DNA of 32,245 bases from a virus: positions 1 through 32,245 of the IMG/VR virus record IMGVR_UViG_3300046837_000266. One strand, 5' to 3'. This document shows positions 5,537-11,190 of the stretch, in pieces. The notes under the pieces are model-generated. The model was given only the letters and a program-made list of their open reading frames with translations, did not search any database and was not told the DNA's origin. Position numbers and translations under genes: made by a program. The first letter of the stretch is position 1, and each line of letters begins with the position of its first letter.

Positions 5537-5956
5537 GTGGCCGACCACGATCGCCAGCCGATCCGTGTGAAAGTCGCCGAGTTTCCTCGGGGGTACAAGG
5601 ACGTCGCCGATCTGCTGAACACGCCCGGTGGGGGTGAGGCGTTCGGCGCCATGATCCGCAATGCCCGTGACGGTCCGTTGTGGATGATCGACCACCTCGA
5701 GGACGTGCGCGGCCACGACCTGACCACCCTGAAGGGCACGGTCGACGCGTGCGAAGACATGATCGACACCCTGCTGCGGCAGCCACCGATCGCACGGTCG
5801 GTGTACGTGCGCGAGCTCGCGCAGAAACTGGAGGTGCCTGAGCGAGAGATTCGCCAGACCCTCAACCAGGTGCTGGCCGAACGCGCGGAGCACTACGAGC
5901 GTCACCCGGAGGATCGGCCGAAGCCAGCCGAAGTCTGGGAACGGGATGCCCTCTAA
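5537..5956 (+). CDS. Orphan DnaG-type primase C-terminal region
   Basis: 139 residues from GTG 5537, one base after the bet stop. The sequence follows the part of bacterial primase that runs from the end of the Toprim domain to the start of the helicase-binding region. VKVAEFPRGYKDVADLLNTP corresponds to the 'P.G.KD.D.ll...G' end of Toprim. It is followed by an F...I...DHL helix, DLTTLKGTVDACEDMIDTLL, and RSVYVRELAQKLEVPEREIR ('r.yy...la..lgv....ir'). The zinc-binding and catalytic Toprim parts, with the acidic metal residues, are absent here and upstream. It therefore cannot make primers alone, and more likely serves as an adaptor between a helicase and a host or phage primase. The next gene, overlapping by 11 bases, encodes an ATPase that could be its partner. 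Confidence 0.65.
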   Translation: MADHDRQPIRVKVAEFPRGYKDVADLLNTPGGGEAFGAMIRNARDGPLWMIDHLEDVRGHDLTTLKGTVDACEDMIDTLLRQPPIARSVYVRELAQKLEVPEREIRQTLNQVLAERAEHYERHPEDRPKPAEVWERDAL

Positions 5957-7202
5957 CTATGTGACCGACGGTCACGCGCTGGTGAAGCGTCGGCAGGTTG
6001 ATACGGAGCACGCGATGCTCTTTCGCGCTGAGGGCATCCGCCAGGAGCGCACTGGAGTCCACGCGCGGATCACGCTCGACTGCAATGGAGCAGTACTGGC
6101 GTGGTCGAACTTCAACATTGAAAAGGATGAGGACCGGGTGCGGCTGGCGAACTCGGCCTACCTGCACCTGAACGGGATGGCCGCCGCCTATCCGAAGACC
6201 CATCTGAAGAGCGACCTCGACCAGTTCTGTGCGGGGCTGTGGGACGCGCAGATCGCTGAGCTGGCGCCAGTGTTGATGGCGGGCACGCTCGAGCCGACGC
6301 CGCCGCGGTTCCTGCTGTATCCGTTCGTGCTGGCCGAAGGCGGCACCATCGTGTTCGCTCCACCCGGGCGTGGAAAGTCCTACACGCTGATGCTCATGGC
6401 CGTGTGCGTCGATATCGGTATCGAGAAGTTGTGGCGACCGGTCCGAAAATCGAAGGTGCTGTTCATCAACCTGGAGCGTGGCGCACGGTCGGTGGCCGAT
6501 CGCCTGGGCAACATCAACGGAGCACTGGGTCTTGAGCGGCACCGACCGCTACCAACGATCAACGCCCGCGGCAAATCGCTGGCGGATGTGGCCGCGTCTG
6601 CCGAACGCTACATCGGGGAGAACGACGTCGAGGTCGTGTTCGTGGATTCGATCTCGCGCGCTGGTGCGGGCGACCTGAATGCCAACGAAAGCGTGAACCG
6701 CATCATCGACGTGCTGAACCGGATGTGTCCAGCCTGGGTCGGGTTGGCGCATACCCCGCGAGCTGACGAGACGCACGTCTACGGAGGGATTCACTTCGAG
6801 GCTGGCGCTGACGTCGTGGTGCAGCTCCTGAGCGAGCAGGAAGAGGACGGTCCACTGGGTATCGGCATGCAGATCACCAAACAGAATGACATCGGCAAGG
6901 TGCCGTTGTGGATGATGGCGCTCGAGTTCTCAGAGAACGGGTTGACGAAGGTACGCCACGCGCGGCCTGGGGAGTTCCCCGAGATCGAGGCGGGGAAGAA
7001 GATGACCATGCGAGAAAGCGTCCGCCAGCACCTGATGGACGTCGGCGCGTCGTCCGCGACAGAGATAGCCCAGGCGCTCAGCCTCAATCGATCGAACGTC
7101 GCCAACCTGCTGGCAACAGGTACCGGCACCTTCGAAGTGTCGGAACGCCGCGGACCCAGCGTGCTGTACGTGGTCAAGCGAAACGAGGGGGATTTGAGAT
7201 GA
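5946..7202 (+). CDS. RepA-like hexameric ATPase (replicative helicase)
   Basis: 418 residues from ATG 5946. The core is a RecA/RepA-type P-loop domain. Walker A is APPGRGKS at 138-145 (Lys144) within LLYPFVLAEGGTIVFAPPGR. A LFINLERGA strand follows (its Glu occupies the site used in RepA ATPases), then Walker B VEVVFVDSIS (Asp234). A sensor-type VGLAHTPRAD and VVVQLLSEQE come next. Residues 350-400 form a winged-helix-like tail (MRESVRQHLMDVGASSATEI, then ALSLNRSNVANLL). Such proteins unwind DNA at an origin or load onto forks. It overlaps the primase-like gene by 11 bases and is followed by a repeat-rich segment, a possible origin. Confidence 0.82.
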   Translation: MPSNYVTDGHALVKRRQVDTEHAMLFRAEGIRQERTGVHARITLDCNGAVLAWSNFNIEKDEDRVRLANSAYLHLNGMAAAYPKTHLKSDLDQFCAGLWDAQIAELAPVLMAGTLEPTPPRFLLYPFVLAEGGTIVFAPPGRGKSYTLMLMAVCVDIGIEKLWRPVRKSKVLFINLERGARSVADRLGNINGALGLERHRPLPTINARGKSLADVAASAERYIGENDVEVVFVDSISRAGAGDLNANESVNRIIDVLNRMCPAWVGLAHTPRADETHVYGGIHFEAGADVVVQLLSEQEEDGPLGIGMQITKQNDIGKVPLWMMALEFSENGLTKVRHARPGEFPEIEAGKKMTMRESVRQHLMDVGASSATEIAQALSLNRSNVANLLATGTGTFEVSERRGPSVLYVVKRNEGDLR

Positions 7203-7384
7203 AAACGGGCATGTGTTGTTGTGTTGCCCCCTATAGAAGAAATGGCAACAACACATCACCTCGCGCGCGGTTAACTCCGGTAGGTAACTCCCTTTTTGAG
7301 GGAGGGAGTGTTGCCACTCCCTCAATGGCAACACATAGGCAACACCACGTTTTACGTCAACTAGACGCCCGGGTTACGGCGTGA
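7199..7384 (+). CDS. Doubtful 61-residue ORF over repeat region
   Basis: An ATGA overlap (7199-7202) starts MKTGMCCCVAPYRRNGNNTS, and the frame ends in a GTGA overlap with the next gene (7381-7384). These overlaps match the style of the real genes around it. However, the translated sequence is low in expected codon bias, has no recognisable domain, and is dictated by DNA repeats and hairpins (7220-7344). Either the repeats sit in a real coupled gene, or the frame is open by chance over a regulatory or origin region. Confidence 0.3.
   Translation: MKTGMCCCVAPYRRNGNNTSPRARLTPVGNSLFEGGSVATPSMATHRQHHVLRQLDARVTA
7220..7344. repeat. GGCAACA repeat and hairpin cluster, candidate origin
   Basis: Five copies of GGCAACA lie within 125 bases: direct at 7244-7250, 7327-7333 and 7338-7344, inverted at 7222-7228 and 7309-7315. 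AATGGCAACA is repeated at 7241 and 7324. A perfect hairpin GAGGGAGT-GTTGCC-ACTCCCTC spans 7302-7323, with a second CTCCC/GGGAG pairing just before it around a T-run. The segment is AT-richer than its surroundings and directly follows the RepA-like ATPase gene. Iteron-type repeats beside a helicase gene are typical of replication origins. A translational regulatory site is an alternative. Confidence 0.5.
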
Positions 7385-7509
7385 ACGTGCGCTGTCTACT
7401 TCTGGGTCACCGCTGGCGGTTCTGGGTCCGTTCCCCCAGCCCTGGTCTGGTCCTCGATCGCTGTCTCCGTTGCGGCAAGACCACCCCCCACTGGTCACGT
7501 CCCGCATGA
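7381..7509 (+). CDS. DUF1660-like mini zinc protein
   Basis: 42 residues from GTG 7381 (MNVRCLLLGHRWRFWVRSPS, ending LVLDRCLRCGKTTPHW). The pattern 'C..lGHrW...... CLRCGk' resembles the short DUF1660 prophage proteins, with one Cys/His pair near the start and CLRCG near the end likely binding zinc. The stop overlaps the next start (ATGA, 7506-7509). Function unknown. Too small for most gene finders, but conserved-looking and coupled on both sides. Confidence 0.6.
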   Translation: MNVRCLLLGHRWRFWVRSPSPGLVLDRCLRCGKTTPHWSRPA

Positions 7510-7685
7510 CCGACTACGCCCTGGTCACTCTCCGCGACCTGGCCCGCAAAATGATCGTCCTCGAAGCCAAAGCCAGAGCCGCCCTCGCCCACGGCGACGA
7601 CCTGCGCGCCCGCCAGCTCTGGTTTCAGCGCGTCCAGATCAGCACCGAACGGTCCGCAAAACTGCGGGAGTACTGGCGCCGATGA
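7506..7685 (+). CDS. Hypothetical helical protein
   Basis: 59 residues from ATG 7506 (ATGA overlap; an in-frame ATG at 7470 would overlap the previous gene). MTDYALVTLRDLARKMIVLE, then AKARAALAHGDDLRARQLWF, is a two-helix, heptad-like sequence rich in Ala, Arg and Leu, suggesting a helical hairpin. No family assigned. It is coupled to the methyltransferase gene by ATGA at 7682. Confidence 0.6.
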   Translation: MTDYALVTLRDLARKMIVLEAKARAALAHGDDLRARQLWFQRVQISTERSAKLREYWRR

Positions 7686-9058
7686 GGGCCGTCTCGCTCT
7701 TCTCGGGCGTCGGCGGCTTCGAGCAAGGCCTGCAGCGGGCTGGCATCGAGACGGTGCTGCAGGTGGAAAACGATCCCTGGTGTCTGTCGGTGCTCGCGCG
7801 GCACTGGCCGGAGGTGCAGCGCATTGACGACGTTCGCAAAGTGGACGCGGCCACATTTCAAGGACGATGCCGAGACGTGGTCGGAGTCAGACCTGGCCCC
7901 GACGCTGAACGGCTGGGAGGAGCGGCACGAGGTGCCACCGGTCCTGGCGATCAGCGAGAACCAGCGAACAATGGTCCCGATGACCACGAGGAACGCTGCT
8001 ATCTCGCTGGCTATGGTGAGGACGACCAGCCGGATGACGCCCCGGACGACGCCAGACGACGAACCGATGGCCGTGATGGAGAATCAGCGCGCGGAGGTCC
8101 GTCTACAGACCTACACGCGAGCGGTCAACTCGGGCGGCGGCAAGCCGGGCCAGGGATACCCGGCGATATTGACCTCGTCTACGGCGGATTCCCCTGCCAG
8201 GACGTCAGCGTGGCCGGTCAGCGGCGTGGTCTTTCCGGCGACCGCAGCGGTCTGTGGCATGAGTTCCACCGCGTGTTGTCCGAGCTGCGGCCACGATGGA
8301 CGGTCATTGAGAATGTTCCCGGACTCCTTTCCTCAGGAGCCGAGCCGGGCGCCGACTTCGGTGTCGTACTCAGGGGGCTGGTCGACCTCGGGTATGGCGT
8401 GGCCTGGCGGGTTCTGGACGCGCGCCACTTCGGAGTCCCCCAGCGAAGGCGCCGTGTCTTCGTTGTCGGCTGTCTTGGAGACGCGCCGCGTGCCGCGGCG
8501 GTACTGGCTGTCTGCGAAAGCTGCGGCGGGCATCCTCAGACGCGCCGCGAAGAGAGGCAAGATGCTTCCACCGAGACTGATGGCGGCATTACGGGCACTC
8601 TCAGTGGGCACCACGGCAACGTAAGGGCCGACCAGGCGTGGACGAACCAACTCGTCGCTGGATCGTTCCAGCAGAGCAGTCTGGCCGGCAAGGGCACGTT
8701 CGGCTATGACGAAGACCCGGACGTCCTGAAGCCAGTCAAGACTCAGTCAGACGGGCAGATGATCGTGATCGGCTCACAGATCGACGAGGGATCCGCTCGC
8801 CCGCTGGTCGCCAAGCCGAGCGGCTATCGCATGGACATGGAATCGGAGACGTTCGTCGCCGCCGGTAGTATGGGCGTCCGTCGATTAACGCCCAGGGAGG
8901 CAGAGCGACTCCAGGGATGGGCCGATGATTGGACGCGCTACACGGCCGACGGCAAGGAGATCCCAGATTCCCACCGCTACCGCTGCATAGGGAATGGGGT
9001 CGTCGCACCCGTCGCGGAATGGATCGGCCATCGACTGGTGGAGGCTGACACGTGGTAG
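7682..9058 (+). CDS. dcm: Dcm-type DNA cytosine-5 methyltransferase, rearranged
   Basis: 458 residues. C5-methyltransferase motifs in order: motif I AVSLFSGVGGFEQGLQRAGI (residues 3-22), QVENDPW, DDVRKVDAATF, motif IV LVYGGFPCQDVSVAGQRRG with nucleophile Cys172, motif VI IENVPGLL (Glu210), motif VIII FGVPQRRRRVFVVG near residue 250, a target-recognition region at 285-395, motif IX RRLTPREAERLQGW near 400, and motif X YRCIGNGVVAPVAEWIG near 435. It methylates cytosine at a sequence-specific site, probably against host restriction. Oddly, about 102 residues (60-161) separate the ATF after motif II/III from DIDLVYGG. These are normally nearly adjacent. That insert reads as low-complexity Arg/Asp/Gly/Pro sequence, while a neighbouring frame of the same DNA encodes target-recognition-like sequence (see 7859-8164). 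Whether the protein folds is uncertain. Confidence 0.85.
   Translation: MRAVSLFSGVGGFEQGLQRAGIETVLQVENDPWCLSVLARHWPEVQRIDDVRKVDAATFQGRCRDVVGVRPGPDAERLGGAARGATGPGDQREPANNGPDDHEERCYLAGYGEDDQPDDAPDDARRRTDGRDGESARGGPSTDLHASGQLGRRQAGPGIPGDIDLVYGGFPCQDVSVAGQRRGLSGDRSGLWHEFHRVLSELRPRWTVIENVPGLLSSGAEPGADFGVVLRGLVDLGYGVAWRVLDARHFGVPQRRRRVFVVGCLGDAPRAAAVLAVCESCGGHPQTRREERQDASTETDGGITGTLSGHHGNVRADQAWTNQLVAGSFQQSSLAGKGTFGYDEDPDVLKPVKTQSDGQMIVIGSQIDEGSARPLVAKPSGYRMDMESETFVAAGSMGVRRLTPREAERLQGWADDWTRYTADGKEIPDSHRYRCIGNGVVAPVAEWIGHRLVEADTW
7859..8164 (+). other. Out-of-frame Dcm target-recognition fragment inside dcm
   Basis: Read one frame off the dcm gene, this segment encodes SDLAPTLNGWEERHEVPPVL, then AISENQR, later AVMENQRAEVRLQTY and NSGGGKPGQGYPAIL. 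'ENQR.EVR' and 'GGGKPGQGYPA' are phrases of the variable target-recognition region found late in phage Dcm proteins. Here they lie in the early part of the gene and in the wrong frame. The length (about 306 bases) is a multiple of three, so the dcm frame survives. Interpreted as a displaced or duplicated fragment; an assembly chimera is the main alternative. Confidence 0.65.
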
Positions 9059-9309
9059 TCCTGACCGATGCCCAGATCATCCACGACTTCGGCCAGGAGA
9101 TCGCACGCCTCCGCCACGAGCTCGCCAACGCGAAAACCCACATCACCCTGCAGGCATCCATCAATCACCTGCTCGAGCAACACATCGCCTCACAGGACAC
9201 CGTCATCCGTGCCGCCCGCCAACTCGTCCATTGCCCAGCCTCAGGTGCTCTCGTCTGTCACGAGCGCCTCGAAGCCGCCATCAGAGCCCTCGACCATGCA
9301 TCATCCTGA
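9052..9309 (+). CDS. Hypothetical coiled-coil protein
   Basis: 85 residues from GTG 9052, overlapping the dcm end by seven bases. Residues 8-50 (IIHDFGQEIARLRHELANAK, then THITLQASINHLLEQHIASQ) form a heptad-like helix, probably a dimeric coiled coil. Two Cys in the C-terminal part (HCPASGALVCHERL) could bind metal but lack a full site. No function recognised. Confidence 0.55.
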   Translation: MVVLTDAQIIHDFGQEIARLRHELANAKTHITLQASINHLLEQHIASQDTVIRAARQLVHCPASGALVCHERLEAAIRALDHASS

Positions 9310-9490
9310 ATCCATGCAGCTCTACCAGATCGGCGATCGCGTCTACGTCCCGCTCAGCGGCATCACCGCCGGCTCTGGCACCATCCAGGACCTCTGGCCC
9401 CGTGGCTTGCTCTTGATCAAATTCGACTCGGACGGCGTCGTCGCTCCCTACCTGCCAGACGACGTCCGACCACTGCCGAGGCCCGAGTGA
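9296..9490 (+). CDS. Small SH3-like hypothetical protein
   Basis: 64 residues if started at ATG 9296, or 58 from ATG 9314 (MQLYQIGDRVYVPLSGITAG). The start is uncertain because neither has a good ribosome site; 9296 overlaps the previous gene and allows coupling. The sequence YQIGDRVYVPL, GSGTIQDLWPRGLLLIKFDS and a final YLPDDVRPL resemble a small five-strand barrel of the KOW/SH3 type. The function is not known. It precedes the terminase genes with a GTGA overlap. Confidence 0.55.
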   Translation: MHHPESMQLYQIGDRVYVPLSGITAGSGTIQDLWPRGLLLIKFDSDGVVAPYLPDDVRPLPRPE

Positions 9491-9882
9491 CCAATCAGTT
9501 CCCGGAACCTATGAGTTCTCCACGTTCCGATGGCAAACGCGCCTGTTCCGCCCATCGCACCGATGGTGTGCCTTGCCGAGGCCTCGCTATCCGCGGCGCC
9601 ACCGTGTGTAACGTCCACGGCGGCCGAGCTCCCCAGGTGCAGCGCGCTGCCGCTGATCGCATCCGCGACCTGGTCGATCCATCCCTGAATCGCATCCAGA
9701 AAACCATCGCCGACGACGACAACCCTGCCCTCGCACTGGCCGCGGCACGTGACATCCTCGATCGCGCCGGGCTCAAGCCCACCGAAAAGATCCAGACCAC
9801 CGGCGACTCCACCATCCGCGTCGAATACGCCGATGCCGCGACACCAACCGTCACCCCAGAACATCGCAACGGCCATGTGTAA
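9487..9882 (+). CDS. Putative small terminase subunit, zinc-binding type
   Basis: 131 residues from GTG 9487 (GTGA overlap). The N-terminal part carries a CxxH/CxxH-like zinc motif (CSAHRTDGVPCRG, then VCNVHGGRAPQV). The middle is helical and Ala-rich (AALALAAARDILDRAGLKPT in outline). Proteins with the 'C..HGG.APQV' motif are common immediately before large terminase genes in phages of GC-rich hosts, and probably bind packaging-site DNA. The stop shares bases with the next start (TAATG). No other small terminase candidate is visible, so the call is by motif and position. Confidence 0.6.
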   Translation: MTNQFPEPMSSPRSDGKRACSAHRTDGVPCRGLAIRGATVCNVHGGRAPQVQRAAADRIRDLVDPSLNRIQKTIADDDNPALALAAARDILDRAGLKPTEKIQTTGDSTIRVEYADAATPTVTPEHRNGHV

Positions 9883-11141
9883 TGCCGGTCACCATCACGT
9901 TGCCGCGGCCACTGCACTGGCAGCACGACGTGATGCAGGCCGGTGCCCGTTTCTCTGTCCTGGCCTGCGGCCGACGCTCCGGTAAATCTACCCTCGGCCA
10001 GCACCAGTTGATCCTGACCGCCCTCTCAGGCCGACCAGCCGGGTACTTCGCCCCCAGCTACAAGCTGCTCGGCGAGTTCTGGCGCGAGCTGCGTACCCTG
10101 ATCGAGCCGGTCACCCGCAACAAGAGCGAGCAGGACCACCGACTCGAGCTCGTCACCGGCGGCGTGCTCGAGCTCTGGTCCCTCGACGACCCCAACCCTG
10201 CCCGTGGTCGCAAGTACGCACGCGTGGTCGTCGACGAGGCCGCGATGGTGCCCAACCTGCTCGACATCTGGCAGCTGGCCATCCGCCCAACCCTGGCCGA
10301 CTACGCCGGCGACGCCTGGTTTCTGTCCACGCCCCGCGGCCTGAACGACTTTCACCAGCTCTACCAGTTGGGCCAGGACCCGCTCGAAGGGGCCTGGCGA
10401 TCATGGCAAATGCCTACCAGCGTCAACCCCTACATCCACCCCGACGAGATCGAAGCGGCCCGCCACGAGCTTCCTGAGCGGGCGTACGCCCAGGAGTACC
10501 TGGCCCAGTTTGTCCAGCTCGAGGGCGCTGGCGTGTTCCGCGGCGTGCAGGGTGTTAGCCGTCTCAAACAGATGCCACCCCAGCGCGGCCACACGTACGT
10601 GTTCGGCGTCGACTGGGCACGATCCAACGATTTCACCGTCATCAGCGTGCTCGACGCCACGCTCAACGAGCAGGTGGCGCTGGACCGGTTCAGCAACATC
10701 GACTTCGAATTTCAAGCCGAGCGGTTGCACAAGTGGGCCGAGCTGTACCACCCCGTGCAGATCGTGGCCGAGGCCAATAGCATGGGCGGCCCCCTGGTCG
10801 AACGTCTCCAGACGGGCTACGCCAGGTTGCTGGGGTCCGCCCGCGCGGCACTGCCGATCTATGCCTGGACGGCCACCAACGCCTCGAAGGATGCCGCGGT
10901 GAGGAGCCTGGCACTGGCGATCGAGCAGAACCAGATCAGTCTGCTCGACGATCCCGTGCAGACCTCAGAACTGCTGGCCTTTGAGAGCAGTGTGACCGTG
11001 ACGGGCATGGTGCGGTACTCGGCGCCGCCGGGCTTGCACGACGATACGGTGATCGCCCTGGCACTGGCCTGGCTGGGGTCGCAGTTGGCCACGGCTGAAC
11101 GGCCACGCTCGAGCTATCGGTTCGCGGCAGGACGTCGGTGA
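9882..11141 (+). CDS. terL: Terminase large subunit
   Basis: 419 residues. ATPase domain: Walker A CGRRSGKST at 29-37 (Lys35), Walker B VVVDEAAM with Asp118-Glu119, and a coupling motif WFLSTPRGLNDF. Nuclease (RNase H-like) domain: GVDWARSNDFTVI (Asp244), VAEANSMGGPLVE (Glu297) and LHDDTVIALALAWL (Asp387/388), the three acidic sites for metal ions. It pumps DNA into the capsid through the portal and cuts the concatemer. Length is typical of the T4/P22-like terminase group. It is joined to the small subunit by TAATG and followed by the portal gene after a 49-base gap with tandem repeats. Confidence 0.95.
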   Translation: MPVTITLPRPLHWQHDVMQAGARFSVLACGRRSGKSTLGQHQLILTALSGRPAGYFAPSYKLLGEFWRELRTLIEPVTRNKSEQDHRLELVTGGVLELWSLDDPNPARGRKYARVVVDEAAMVPNLLDIWQLAIRPTLADYAGDAWFLSTPRGLNDFHQLYQLGQDPLEGAWRSWQMPTSVNPYIHPDEIEAARHELPERAYAQEYLAQFVQLEGAGVFRGVQGVSRLKQMPPQRGHTYVFGVDWARSNDFTVISVLDATLNEQVALDRFSNIDFEFQAERLHKWAELYHPVQIVAEANSMGGPLVERLQTGYARLLGSARAALPIYAWTATNASKDAAVRSLALAIEQNQISLLDDPVQTSELLAFESSVTVTGMVRYSAPPGLHDDTVIALALAWLGSQLATAERPRSSYRFAAGRR

Positions 11142-11177
11142 CCGGCGTGTGACATTGGTGATCGGCGTGTGACGTAC
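11138..11177 (+). repeat. Two 20-bp tandem repeats between terL and portal
   Basis: GTGACCGGCGTGTGACATTG (11138-11157) is followed directly by GTGATCGGCGTGTGACGTAC (11158-11177), 16 of 20 bases the same. The first copy overlaps the terL stop. This is one of the few non-overlapping gaps in the operon. The portal GTG (11191) lacks a good ribosome site. The repeats may be a regulatory or packaging-related site, or a small duplication. Confidence 0.45.
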
Positions 11178-11190
11178 ACTTGGCAGTGTC

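Noticed and set aside
7824-8624. 266-codon frame as an independent gene within dcm
   Set aside because: Its first third matches Dcm recognition phrases, but beyond about 8168 it is a shadow of the dcm motifs IV-VIII. It has no ribosome site, so it is treated as a displaced fragment, not a gene.
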